Shown in pieces: positions 56,042 to 64,000 of a stretch of DNA of 64,000 bases. Position 1 is the first letter of the stretch. Each line of letters begins with the position of its first letter. Below the pieces are notes generated by a model that worked only from the letters and a program-made list of their open reading frames with translations, did not search any database and was not told the origin of the DNA. Location: NCBI RefSeq assembly GCF_007559005.1, contig NZ_CP041763.1, forward strand, positions 2,388,463 to 2,452,462, given 5' to 3'. The position numbers were made by a program, and so were the translations under genes. Origin of the DNA: Gordonia zhaorongruii. GTDB lineage: Bacteria > Actinomycetota > Actinomycetes > Mycobacteriales > Mycobacteriaceae.

Positions 56042-56829
56042 ACGCTCAGCTCGTAGGTCCCCAGTTCCGCGCCGTTCCAGTAGGTGCGGAGGTTGTCGGC
56101 CAACTCCCGGTACGCGGTGGCGCCCTTGTTCTTGCGTCCGCGCATGACCGATGCACCCGACGCCGACGCCTCGGCGAACCGGACGGTGCGCGGGATCGGC
56201 GGATTGATCACCGGCAGGTCGTAGCGATCGGACACATCGGAGAGCACGTCCCGGCTATGCGTGGTGCGCGCGTCGAAGAGGGTGGCGACCGTACCGAGCA
56301 TCTTCAGGTTCTGGTTGGTGATCTGCTGCACTTCGGTGACGGTGCGCAGCAACTGTCCGACGCCACGGTGCGCCAGCGTCTCGCACTGCAACGGCACGAT
56401 CACCTCGTCGGCCGCGGTGAGCCCGTTGAGAGTGAGCACTCCGAGGGAGGGCGGGCAGTCGATGAGGACGACGTCGTAGTCCTGCTCGACCTCGGCGAGC
56501 GCGCGTTTGAGCGCGTACTCGCGTCCCGGGCGCATCAGCAGCAGTGCTTCGGCGCCCGCGAGATCGATCGTGGCGGGCAGCAGGGTCACGTTGTCGTCGG
56601 TGTCGAGGAGGACGTCCGCGATCTCCTCGGCGCCGATCAGCACATCGTGTACCGATTTGGTGAGCTGATCGGGGTCGTGACCGAGCGAGAAAGTCAGGCA
56701 GCCCTGGGGGTCCAGATCCACTACCAGGACGGATACATCGTTATCCGCGAGTGCGGCGCCGACCGACGCCGTGGTGGTGGTCTTCGCCACGCCACCTTTC
56801 TGATTGGCGATTGCAAGGGTGCGCGTCAT
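56038..56829 (-). CDS. ParA/Soj-family ATPase
   Basis: 263 aa from ATG at 56829 (ATG at 56841 also possible). Deviant Walker A KGGVAKTTTTASVG at 10-23, DLDPQGCLTF, VLIDCPPSLGVLTLN and VPLQCETLAHRGVGQLL. It lacks a parB neighbour, so it is the Rv3213c-type orphan, not the chromosome-partition ParA. Cargo unknown. Confidence 0.85.
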   Translation of the reverse strand: MTRTLAIANQKGGVAKTTTTASVGAALADNDVSVLVVDLDPQGCLTFSLGHDPDQLTKSVHDVLIGAEEIADVLLDTDDNVTLLPATIDLAGAEALLLMRPGREYALKRALAEVEQDYDVVLIDCPPSLGVLTLNGLTAADEVIVPLQCETLAHRGVGQLLRTVTEVQQITNQNLKMLGTVATLFDARTTHSRDVLSDVSDRYDLPVINPPIPRTVRFAEASASGASVMRGRKNKGATAYRELADNLRTYWNGAELGTYELSV

Positions 56830-56940
56830 GCGCACCACCATACGATGATCGCGTTACATCCGAGTGACCGAGTGTCTCTCAACACACTGAGCCGGCACTG
56901 CTGGGGCCGCACCTGAGTCTGCCTCGAGTAGTGGCCCGAG

Positions 56941-57369
56941 TCAGCGCGCATCCGGGGGCAGCGAATCGGCGTTCAGCCAACTCAGCGAGGCGGGCGCGAA
57001 GAGGAGCGCCAGCACAGCGAGGGCGGCGATGCCGACGGGCGCTCCCAGGAGCGGGAGCCCACTGGCGGTCAGGAGCGCGTAGGCGACGGGCAGTAGCAGG
57101 ATCTGGGCCATCATCCCGATGGCACGACCCCAGCGCCGACCTCGCGTGAGGGCGACGCCACCTGCGAGAACGGCGACGCCGATGACGGCGAACCACACTG
57201 CCGACCCGTATCCGCTGATGGCGGCCTCGTGGTGACCGGCAGCCTCCCGCACCACGTAGATGATGGCGACGATCAACCCGATCACGCCTTCGACGGCGAT
57301 GATCCGGCCCGCCCAGCGGAGCGTCGACGGCACGTCGGGTGCACGCCGCACGGATTCAGAACTGCTCAC
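56941..57369 (-). CDS. Four-helix membrane protein of unknown function
   Basis: 142 aa with hydrophobic segments near 22-41, 58-77, 90-107 and 108-127. RGRRWGRAIGMMAQ lies between helices two and three. Divergent from the diacylglycerol kinase gene. No family recognised. Confidence 0.7.
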   Translation of the reverse strand: MSSSESVRRAPDVPSTLRWAGRIIAVEGVIGLIVAIIYVVREAAGHHEAAISGYGSAVWFAVIGVAVLAGGVALTRGRRWGRAIGMMAQILLLPVAYALLTASGLPLLGAPVGIAALAVLALLFAPASLSWLNADSLPPDAR

Positions 57370-57500
57370 GCGTCCAGAGTAGGTCGGCCCCGTCGGCGTC
57401 CGTCGACCGACCCGCAGTGCGGACCTTGCTGCGACTCGCGCTGTGCGGAGCCGTTCTCCCGATTCGTCGTATGCCGGCCCGCCCGATAACGTAAGGCCTC

Positions 57501-58448
57501 GTGCGCGTCATGCTGATCACGAATCCGTTCGCGACCTTCACCACCGCTGAGGGCCGCGATGCGCTCGCCAACACGCTCGATTCCCGCTTCGCGGTCGACG
57601 TCGAGCACACCACCCATCGCGGGCACGCCGGTGAACTCGGCACTAGGGCGGTCAACGAAGGCTACGACGCCGTCGTCGTCCACGGCGGTGACGGATCGGT
57701 CAACGAAGTCGCCAACGGAATGCTGGGTGCACCTGACTCCCCCGCTCCCGACCCGGCGACCCTGCCGGCCCTCGGCGTCGTCCCGGGTGGCAGTGCGAAC
57801 GTGTTCGCCCGCGCCCTGGGGATCAGCCGGGACCCGCTGACCGCCACGGCACAGCTCATGGAACTGCTCGATGCGGGAGCCCGCCGTTCCATCAGCCTCG
57901 GCCACGCGCTGAATCGCTGGTTCCTGTTCACCGCGGGCATGGGCACCGACGCGATCGTGGTCCGCCGGATGGAGGAGCTGCGCCACGCCGGCCGCCGCGC
58001 GACCGCCGGCCTCTACCTGCGCGTCACCCTCGGAGCGTTCTTCCGGCCGCAGGTGACCCCGCCGACCTTCACCGTCGACGTCCCCGATCGCGAACCCGTC
58101 AACGGCGTCCGGTTCGGATTCGTCAGTAACACCGGCCCGTGGACGTACCTGGGCTCCCGACCGATCCGCACCAACCCCGGCACCGATTTCGACACCGGGC
58201 TGGGCGTGTTCGCGGCGACGTCGATGTCGGTCCCGCGGAATCTGAGACTCGGATCCAAGTTTATTCGCGGCGCCGACCCCACAGCGTCACATGTGTACCG
58301 CGACGACGACGTCGAGTGGGTTCGCTTCCACTCCGATGAGCCGGCCGACTTCCAGATGGACGGCGACTACCTGGGACGATTCACCGATATCGAGTTCGGC
58401 AACCGCCGTGGCGTCCTCGATGTGGTGGCACCTCCCGAGGCCGGTTAA
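57501..58448 (+). CDS. Diacylglycerol kinase-family lipid kinase (Rv3218-like)
   Basis: 315 aa starting at GTG. Catalytic domain: VHGGDGSVNEVANGML (near 61) and VVPGGSANVFARALG (near 93), the nucleotide-binding pair of DAGK/YegS enzymes. The C-terminal beta domain ends with FQMDGDYLGRFTDIEF. Phosphorylates a lipid such as diacylglycerol; substrate unproven. Upstream of whiB1 as in M. tuberculosis. Confidence 0.88.
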   Translation: MRVMLITNPFATFTTAEGRDALANTLDSRFAVDVEHTTHRGHAGELGTRAVNEGYDAVVVHGGDGSVNEVANGMLGAPDSPAPDPATLPALGVVPGGSANVFARALGISRDPLTATAQLMELLDAGARRSISLGHALNRWFLFTAGMGTDAIVVRRMEELRHAGRRATAGLYLRVTLGAFFRPQVTPPTFTVDVPDREPVNGVRFGFVSNTGPWTYLGSRPIRTNPGTDFDTGLGVFAATSMSVPRNLRLGSKFIRGADPTASHVYRDDDVEWVRFHSDEPADFQMDGDYLGRFTDIEFGNRRGVLDVVAPPEAG

Positions 58449-58709
58449 CACGTTAGTTACCGGCGGGTACGCATATGTTGACCTCGTTGCCAACCCCTTG
58501 TGACGTATCCAGCATTCGCCGCCGACCTATAGCCAAACGCCGCTGCACAGTAGTACAACAGTTAGTGACCGCAACGACCGGCCCCCAGTTCTGCGCTCCG
58601 CCCGGCTCAGATCCTCCACTGGCGATTTCCGTCGTTGCAGCCCACGAAGTCGAACCGACGTACATTCGCGTGCCCTGTGCACGATGAGACTTGTTTGAAG
58701 GAGTTTGAA

Positions 58710-58964
58710 ATGGACTGGCGCCATAAGGCCATCTGCCGCGACGAGGATCCCGAACTGTTCTTCCCGGTGGGAACCAGCGGTCCCGCGATCGCCCAGGTCG
58801 CAGACGCCAAGATCGTCTGCCAGCGCTGCCCGGTGACCGCAGACTGCCTCGCATGGGCACTCGAGACCGGCCAGGACGCCGGCGTCTGGGGTGGCATGAG
58901 CGAGGACGAGCGTCGCGCGCTCAAGCGCCGCAACGCACGCACCCGTGCCCGCAGCGTCGTCTGA
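58710..58964 (+). CDS. whiB1: WhiB1 iron-sulfur transcriptional regulator
   Basis: 84 aa from ATG at 58710 with GAAGGAG 7 nt upstream. Cysteines at 9, 37, 40 and 46 match the WhiB1 [4Fe-4S] ligands; VWGGMSEDER is the SigA-contact turn and KRRNARTRAR the basic DNA-binding end. Essential NO-responsive regulator in mycobacteria. A 261-bp leader precedes it; I found no convincing CRP site there. Confidence 0.95.
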   Translation: MDWRHKAICRDEDPELFFPVGTSGPAIAQVADAKIVCQRCPVTADCLAWALETGQDAGVWGGMSEDERRALKRRNARTRARSVV

Positions 58965-58980
58965 CTCGGACTGCTGACCA

Positions 58981-59018
58981 GAAGTACCCCGTTCCCCTGG
59001 TGGAGCGGGGTACTTCTG
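58981..59018 (+). terminator. Terminator of whiB1
   Basis: Perfect 12-bp stem AGAAGTACCCCG/CGGGGTACTTCT (58981-58992 with 59007-59018), 16 bp after the stop. Confidence 0.75.
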
Positions 59019-59068
59019 CTTCTGCGGTGCTGCGCATCAGAACCGACCTGATCGGCGCAGTGCGACCC

Positions 59069-60592
59069 TCAGTGCAGCGGGATCTCCAGTTCGACCCGCG
59101 TACCGGGCCCACCGACGGCCGGTCCGATGTCGATACTGCCTCGCAGGTCGTTGGAGACCAGGGTGCGGACGATCTGAAGTCCCAGCCGATCGGATGCGGC
59201 GATGTCGAAGCCGTCGGGTAGCCCCTTGCCGTTGTCGGTGACGCGCACGGTGACCGACCGGACATCGCGGTGGCAGTCGATCACGATCATCGCGCCCCGC
59301 TGACCGGACGTGAACCCGTGCTCGATGGAGTTCTGGAGCACTTCGGTCAGCACCATCACCAACGGCATCGCCAGATCCGCGCTCAGCACCCCGAGACGGT
59401 TGTCCCGGCGGATCTCCACGCGTTCACCGCCGCCGTCGGGGATCGTCACGTCGACGAGGGAGGTGGCGACACGATCGACGATGGCATCGAGATCCACTTC
59501 CTCGTCCACGCTTCCGGACAGCATCTCGTGGACCAAAGCGATCGACGAGACCCGTCGGACGGCCTCGGACAGTGCCTGTCTGGTCTCTGCGTTGCCTGAT
59601 CGGCGCGCCTGCAGACGCAGGAGGGCCGACACGCTCTGGAGGTTGTTCTTCACCCGGTGATGGATCTCCCGGATCGTGGCGTCCTTGCTTATGAGCGCGA
59701 GGTCGCGGCGTTTCACCTCGGTCACGTCACGGATCAGCAGCACCGCCCCCTGCGACCGCGCACGTGACCGGAGGGGCACCGCCCGGATCAGCACACTGGC
59801 ACGTCGGGCGTCGAGTTCCATGCGCATCGCGATGAGCGGGCCCGGCAGCGCTGCGTCGTCCCGCCCTCCAGCCGCGTGCTCGATCATCGCAGCGGCATCG
59901 ACCGACTCGAACGGGTCGGTCAGCAGTTCGGCCAACGTGTCGGCGATCACCACGCCGGACAGGTCGGTGTTCCAGCCCATGCGGTGCACCGCGGACAGCG
60001 CGTTGGGACTCGCGTAGACCACTCGGCCCTGCGGGTCCACGCGCACGAATCCGTCACCCGCGCGTGGGGTGGACAGGCCGAGCGTGTTCGCCTCGTCGAG
60101 TGGGAAGGTCCCCTCCACGACCATCTCGCACAAGGCCTGCGCCGCATCGCGGTAGGCGGCTTCCAGCGGGGAGGCCGGCCGGATATCCGAGGCGTCGGCC
60201 GCCCGTCCGAGTACCCCGATCACCTGGCCGTCGAACGTCACGGGCACCGCGATGCGATCGACGAGCAGGTTGCCGAAGCGGGTGGCGATACCCTCGCGCT
60301 CGATCCGTCCGCTGGCGAGCGCCTGCTCGATCACCGGATTCGCGCCCTGCGGACTGGCCGGCCGGTCAACCCGGTGCCCCACCTCGTCCTGCTGGAACAC
60401 CGTGGACGCCGTGTTCGGCCGCGACTGGGCCACGTACACCAGGTTGCCGTCCTCGCCGCTGACGGCGAGCAGGTAGTCGGCGAACGACAGATCGGCCAGC
60501 AGCTGCCATTCGGCGACGAGTCGCTGCAGATGCGCCGCCGCCCCGTCCGACAGGGTGGTGTGCTCAGCGAGGAGGTCGGTGAGAGTCGCCAC
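59069..60592 (-). CDS. pdtaS: Sensor histidine kinase PdtaS
   Basis: 507 aa, no membrane helix. GAF domain (about 1-150), PAS domain (about 175-300), HisKA_2 box IREIHHRVKNNLQSVSALLRL with phospho-His near 311, and HATPase motifs EVLQNSIEHGF and VTDNGKGLPDG. PdtaS is a cytosolic kinase that signals to the RNA-binding antiterminator PdtaR, which is not in this window. Rv3220c position after whiB1. Confidence 0.92.
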   Translation of the reverse strand: MATLTDLLAEHTTLSDGAAAHLQRLVAEWQLLADLSFADYLLAVSGEDGNLVYVAQSRPNTASTVFQQDEVGHRVDRPASPQGANPVIEQALASGRIEREGIATRFGNLLVDRIAVPVTFDGQVIGVLGRAADASDIRPASPLEAAYRDAAQALCEMVVEGTFPLDEANTLGLSTPRAGDGFVRVDPQGRVVYASPNALSAVHRMGWNTDLSGVVIADTLAELLTDPFESVDAAAMIEHAAGGRDDAALPGPLIAMRMELDARRASVLIRAVPLRSRARSQGAVLLIRDVTEVKRRDLALISKDATIREIHHRVKNNLQSVSALLRLQARRSGNAETRQALSEAVRRVSSIALVHEMLSGSVDEEVDLDAIVDRVATSLVDVTIPDGGGERVEIRRDNRLGVLSADLAMPLVMVLTEVLQNSIEHGFTSGQRGAMIVIDCHRDVRSVTVRVTDNGKGLPDGFDIAASDRLGLQIVRTLVSNDLRGSIDIGPAVGGPGTRVELEIPLH

Positions 60593-60604
60593 TGGGTGCG
60601 GCCG

Positions 60605-60823
60605 TCAGGCCTGGTAGGTGGCGATGGTGTGACCCGCCTGGATCACTTCGCCCACCGTCACCCGCACCTCGCCGATGGTGCCCGGGTCCTCCGCGACCAC
60701 CGGAATCTCCATCTTCATCGACTCGAGGAGAACCAGGGTGTCGCCGACTGCGACCTGCTGGCCGGCCTCCACGGAGATCTCGAGGACGGTGGCGACGATT
60801 TCAGCGACGACGTCTTCAGGCAT
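60605..60823 (-). CDS. Biotinylated carrier protein (TB7.3-like)
   Basis: 72 aa from ATG at 60823. A lone biotinyl-lipoyl domain with LLESMKMEIPVV; Lys37 is the biotin site. It resembles Rv3221c (TB7.3). Partner carboxylase unknown. 12 bp upstream of pdtaS on the same strand, so probably cotranscribed. Confidence 0.88.
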   Translation of the reverse strand: MPEDVVAEIVATVLEISVEAGQQVAVGDTLVLLESMKMEIPVVAEDPGTIGEVRVTVGEVIQAGHTIATYQA

Positions 60824-60945
60824 GAATCGATCGTAACCGAGCAGGCCGGGCGCCTGACCGCCTCGATCGCGATTAACACAGAGTGCCCGCAACGTGAAAG
60901 AATCATCGACGCACGTGACACGCACGCAGTAAAAGGAGGTCCGTC

Positions 60946-61020
60946 ATGGGTAAGCGCGGACGTAAGAAGCGCAGCCGCAAGAAGAATGCTGCCAACCACG
61001 GCAAGCGTCCCAACGCCTGA
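60946..61020 (+). CDS. Tiny ribosomal protein bL37
   Basis: 24 aa (MGKRGRKKRSRK followed by KNAANHGKRPNA). Perfect RBS AAAAGGAGGT 5 nt upstream. Half of the residues are Lys/Arg, and the end NHGKRPN matches bL37, a 50S protein found structurally in mycobacterial ribosomes. Easily missed because of its size. It has its own terminator. Confidence 0.85.
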   Translation: MGKRGRKKRSRKKNAANHGKRPNA

Positions 61021-61045
61021 GCACTCTCGCTCACGCGAACGCGGA

Positions 61046-61092
61046 AACGGCCCGATCCCCGTCGTCTACTGACGACATCGGATCGGGCCGTT
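61046..61092 (+). terminator. Terminator between bL37 and rshA
   Basis: 13-bp outer stem (61046-61058 with 61080-61092) containing a second hairpin GTCGTC-TACT-GACGAC (61061-61076). It may serve both converging genes. Confidence 0.75.
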
Positions 61093-61117
61093 GGCGTTGG
61101 AGTCTGCGCTGGAGAAC

Positions 61118-61432
61118 CTAGCCGAGGTCGCGACGCACGCTCGTCTGCGTGATCGTCACCGATCGGCGGATCTCCACCCGCAGCCGCTCACGCAGACTCT
61201 CTGGTGCAGCGTCGCCACCGCACTTGCGGGATACGAGTTCCTTGAGCTGCCGTTGGACCCCGTAATGCTCCAAGCACGACGGGCAACCGTCGAGGTGACC
61301 CTGGAGCCGAGCGCGGGCACCGGTGTCGCACTCGTTGTCGAGGAGCAGCCAGATGTCGGCGATCACCGCGGTGCAGTCGAGCTGCTCGAACGGGTCGTCG
61401 GAGGAATCGGGGCGGACCGTCTCGTTGCTCAT
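61118..61432 (-). CDS. rshA: Anti-sigma factor RshA
   Basis: 104 aa. Zinc anti-sigma motif HLDGCPSC: His46, Cys50, Cys53; further cysteines at 20 and 35. It holds SigH inactive until thiol oxidation breaks its zinc site. ATG overlaps the sigH stop by 4 nt, as in mycobacteria. Confidence 0.93.
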   Translation of the reverse strand: MSNETVRPDSSDDPFEQLDCTAVIADIWLLLDNECDTGARARLQGHLDGCPSCLEHYGVQRQLKELVSRKCGGDAAPESLRERLRVEIRRSVTITQTSVRRDLG

Positions 61433-62064
61433 CGGACCACCTCTCCGGTCCGGCCGATGCCACGCTCGTGCGCGACGTCGGCGAGCAGGTCGCGCAGCTG
61501 GCGCCGGCCACGGTGCAGTCGGGACATCACGGTTCCGATCGGAGTGTCCATGATCTCGGCGATCTCCTTGTAGGGCAGACCTTCCACGTCCGCGTAGTAC
61601 ACGGCCATGCGGAAGTCTTCGGGCAGTTGCGCCAGTGCGTTCTTGATCTTCTCGTCCGGCATCGCGTCGAGGGCTTCGATCTCCGCCGAACGCAGACCGG
61701 TCGACGTGTGCTCGGCCGTCGCGGCGAGCTGCCAGTCGGTGATCTCATCCGTCGGGTACTGCGCAGGCTGGCGCTGCTTCTTGCGATACGAGTTGATGTA
61801 CGTGTTGGTGAGGATGCGGTACATCCACGCCTTCAAGTTGGTGCCTGCCCGGAACGACGAGAACGCGGAGAAAGCCTTGACGTACGTCTCCTGCACGAGA
61901 TCCTCGGCGTCCGCGGGGTTGCGCGTCATGCGCAGCGCACCGCCGTACAGCTGATCGAGCAATGGCAGCGCGTCGCGCTCGAACCGCTCACTGAGTTCCG
62001 CCGGAGTCTCCTGTTTCGCCGACTCTGGCTGGACCGATTCAGATTGGACGTGTGTGTCCGACAC
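61429..62064 (-). CDS. sigH: ECF sigma factor SigH
   Basis: 211 aa from GTG at 62064 (GAAGGGGAC just upstream). Region 2: [34 protein letters not shown], split by known helices; [20 protein letters not shown]; region 4: [23 protein letters not shown]. Controls thioredoxin and heat/oxidative-stress genes, inhibited by RshA. The frame stays open upstream to GTG 62193, which has a strong AGGAGGTG site, giving a possible 254-aa long form. Confidence 0.92.
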   Translation of the reverse strand: MSDTHVQSESVQPESAKQETPAELSERFERDALPLLDQLYGGALRMTRNPADAEDLVQETYVKAFSAFSSFRAGTNLKAWMYRILTNTYINSYRKKQRQPAQYPTDEITDWQLAATAEHTSTGLRSAEIEALDAMPDEKIKNALAQLPEDFRMAVYYADVEGLPYKEIAEIMDTPIGTVMSRLHRGRRQLRDLLADVAHERGIGRTGEVVR

Positions 62065-62308
62065 GGAGTCCCCTTCACTGGAAGCCTGATCGATCAAGTC
62101 TACGTCGCCGCCGTCGGGCCAGGCGATGAGGACTTTCGGCTCCAGTTCCGCAGCGTTCCGTGCGGACGAGCGGGTCGCGGTAGCGGTTCTCACGATTCCG
62201 CTCACCTCCTGAGTCTCACTGGTCGTTCTCGTCGTTCGTTCTATGACGATGGTGTCGGCATGTCCAACACCGTGCCGGGTCCAGATGTTCCGTGCCAGCA
62301 TGATTCAC

Positions 62309-63124
62309 ATGTGCGGACGCTATGCAGTGACCACCGACCCGGCGCGGCTGGCAGCCGAGATCGATGCTCGGAACGAGGTCAGCGACCCCGACACCGCGGA
62401 GCGGCTCGCCGAGGGGAACTACAACGTCGCGCCCACCAGCACCGTGATGACCGTCGTGCAACGTCACGACCATGGACAACGAGACAGCGGACAACGAGAC
62501 CGAAGCGGATCGCGCGACGACAGCGGATCACGCGACTCCTCAGCCGAGGCGGATGAGGCGACGCGCCGCGTCCGCGCCATGCGCTGGGGTCTGGTGCCGC
62601 CGTGGACCAAGGAACTGGGCAAGGGGCCGCTGCTGTTCAACGCGCGGGCCGAGACCGTCGGGTCCAAGCCCGCGTTCCGCAGCTCGTTGAAGGGCAAGCG
62701 CTGCCTGGTCCCGATGGACGGCTGGTACGAGTGGAAGCCGGGCCCGGAGGGAGCGAACGGCAAGCCGACGAAGGTCCCGTACTTCATGTCACCGGACGAC
62801 GGCTCGCGGCTGTTCATGGCCGGCCTGTGGGCGGCGTGGCGGCCGACGGCGGCCCGCGAGGCGGGCGACGATTCGGCGTGGGTGTCGAGCACCACCATCA
62901 TCACCACCGATGCGGTCGGTTCGCTGACCGACATCCATCACCGGATGCCGCTGATCATGCCGCACGAGAACTGGGACGCCTGGCTCGATCCGGATGCGCC
63001 GCCCGACCCGGCTCTGCTCGCGCCGCCCGCCGCCGAACTCGTCGAACGTATCGGGATCCGTGAGGTCGCCCCGCTGGTCAACCGGGTGACCAACAACGGA
63101 CCGGAGCTACTCGAGCCGGTCTAG
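62309..63124 (+). CDS. SRAP-family DNA-protein crosslink protein (YedK/HMCES type)
   Basis: 271 aa from ATG at 62309, chosen because SRAP proteins need Cys as residue 2 (MCGRYAV). Conserved parts: NYNVAPTST, MRWGLVPPW, FNARAET, RCLVPMDGWYEW, TIITTDAVGSLTDIHHRMPLIM. It forms a stable crosslink with abasic single-stranded DNA through Cys2. Residues about 51-85 are an unusual Arg/Asp/Ser/Gly repeat insertion (QRDSGQRDRSGSRDDSGSRD). Divergent from sigH. Confidence 0.9.
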   Translation: MCGRYAVTTDPARLAAEIDARNEVSDPDTAERLAEGNYNVAPTSTVMTVVQRHDHGQRDSGQRDRSGSRDDSGSRDSSAEADEATRRVRAMRWGLVPPWTKELGKGPLLFNARAETVGSKPAFRSSLKGKRCLVPMDGWYEWKPGPEGANGKPTKVPYFMSPDDGSRLFMAGLWAAWRPTAAREAGDDSAWVSSTTIITTDAVGSLTDIHHRMPLIMPHENWDAWLDPDAPPDPALLAPPAAELVERIGIREVAPLVNRVTNNGPELLEPV

Positions 63125-63134
63125 CGGGCCGGCC

Positions 63135-64000
63135 TCATGCGAACTCGTAGTCCTCGAGCGGGAACGTGCTCATCTCCTTGAGGCTCGGGAGCGTCGCCTG
63201 CGGTCGCAGCAGGGTCGCCTCGCCGTGCTGATTGAAGTAGTAGCTGCGTGAGCTCGCGCAGTCGCCCGCGTAGAAGACGGAGTCCCCGAGCCGCTCGGTG
63301 ACCCGGGCGAGGAACTTCTCGTTGGCATCCTCAGTGACCTCGAATCGGTCGGTGCGGCGCCGGCGCATCTCCCCGAAGAGCCGGGCGATGTGCTTCATCT
63401 GACCTTCGATGGTCGTGAAGTACGAGAGCCCGCTGTACGAGTACGGACTGTTGAGGGTGAGGAAGTTCGGGAACTTGGGGACGGTGATGCCCTCGTACGC
63501 CTGGAACCGACCTTCACGCCACCACTTTCCGAGGTCACGGCCATCACGCCCGACGATCTGGAAGGCCGGGAAGTTCACGTCCCACAGATTGAATCCGGTC
63601 GCGAGCACCAGGGTGTCGATCTCGACCTCCGTCCCGTCCTCGACGACTATCCCGCCGGGCTCCACGCGCACTATCGAGGAGGTCTGCAGGTCCACCTCCG
63701 GCCGGTTGAAGGTGCGGAAGTAGTGGTTGCTGAAGGTGGGGCGCTTGCAACCGAAGTCGTACGACGGCGTGAGCTGCTCGCGGGTCCGCTCGTCCCGCAC
63801 CTGACTGCGCAGGTGCGCCTTCGACAGCAGTGCTGCGACCTGGTTTCCCGGCTTGGCCTGCCGGTAGTGCAGCACCCCGAACACCATCAGCATCTCGAGC
63901 AGCGAGGTGTTCACGACGCGTGCGGCCCGCTGTGTGAACGGGAGCGCGGCGAAGATCCGCCGCACCACGGGCGGGATCGGGAAGTCGACCTTCGGGACCA
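63135..64000 (-). CDS. Flavin-dependent monooxygenase (partial, N-terminus outside window)
   Basis: At least 288 codons, open to the right edge. The reading frame continues through 63969-64000 (VPKVDFPIPPVV), so the gene starts beyond the window. Segments such as IDTLVLATGFNLWDVNFPAF, with the ATGF motif before the second Rossmann strand, and YAGDCASSRSYYFNQHGEA mark a flavin-containing/Baeyer-Villiger-type monooxygenase C-terminal half. Substrate unknown. Converges on the SRAP gene. Confidence 0.82.
   Translation of the reverse strand, partial: VPKVDFPIPPVVRRIFAALPFTQRAARVVNTSLLEMLMVFGVLHYRQAKPGNQVAALLSKAHLRSQVRDERTREQLTPSYDFGCKRPTFSNHYFRTFNRPEVDLQTSSIVRVEPGGIVVEDGTEVEIDTLVLATGFNLWDVNFPAFQIVGRDGRDLGKWWREGRFQAYEGITVPKFPNFLTLNSPYSYSGLSYFTTIEGQMKHIARLFGEMRRRRTDRFEVTEDANEKFLARVTERLGDSVFYAGDCASSRSYYFNQHGEATLLRPQATLPSLKEMSTFPLEDYEFA

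Noticed and set aside
58449..58709. CRP-type operator upstream of whiB1
   Set aside because: TGTGA-like half sites occur, but no symmetrical TGTGA-N6-TCACA site was found.

Overview
The window is high-GC, gene-dense actinobacterial chromosome from the Mycobacteriales (mycolic-acid bacteria). The evidence is an Mce protein, WhiB1 and WhiB7, SigH-RshA, PdtaS, AdnAB, an Rpf, the tmRNA tag ADSNQRDYALAA, and long stretches in the gene order of Mycobacterium tuberculosis. A Gordonia-like genus is the best guess. This rests on recalled protein families and synteny, not on a database search.

Layout. 1-2.5 kb: end of an acyl-CoA ligase, an alpha/beta hydrolase lacking its nucleophile serine, a 28-codon gene, and a frameshifted DUF4352 gene between two near-identical terminator hairpins. 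2.5-7.5 kb: ssrA, a GH27-like lipoprotein, smpB, ftsX, ftsE and prfB on the minus strand (translation rescue, septal hydrolase control, termination). 7.5-15.6 kb: hisN, a metallo-beta-lactamase-fold protein, the fadE24-fadE23 pair behind two palindromic operators, a membrane-lipase fusion and prpE. 15.8-20.9 kb: an Rpf, a membrane protein, a five-gene minus-strand operon (DUF4178, DUF2617, DUF4247, DUF350, membrane spermidine-synthase-like) and initiator tRNA-fMet. 21-31.4 kb: a solitary mce gene, then a block like Rv3192-Rv3197 (UPF0182, PPA1309, PDZ-Lon protease, DUF2342, orphan TOMM-type cyclodehydratase-like protein, ABC1 kinase).

31.4-34.5 kb is the main accessory region. It is a four-gene minus-strand cassette of an EspR-like regulator, a secreted acidic Ser/Glu-rich protein with a C-terminal membrane helix, an ImmA/IrrE-type metallopeptidase and a polytopic membrane protein. 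It sits between the ABC1 kinase and whiB7, which are near neighbours in M. tuberculosis. I regard it as the best candidate for an undescribed system.

34.7-64 kb: a small gene of unknown function, whiB7 with a complete leader (WhiB7-type promoter, upstream ORF, attenuator hairpins), then a block closely following Rv3198c-Rv3223c: uvrD2, mrx1, nudC, a K+ channel, adnB, adnA, an alpha/beta hydrolase, an alkyltransferase-like protein, a TIGR02569 protein, moeZ, DUF3152, TetR, DUF3107, a ferritin-like protein, rhlE, a PQQ-like repeat protein, parA, a membrane protein, a diacylglycerol kinase, whiB1, pdtaS, a biotinyl protein, the tiny ribosomal protein bL37, rshA and sigH. An SRAP-family gene and a flavin monooxygenase cut by the right edge complete it. 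Stress and antibiotic responses (WhiB7, WhiB1, SigH-RshA, mycoredoxin, PdtaS) and DNA repair (UvrD2, AdnAB, the alkyltransferase-like protein, SRAP) dominate this half.
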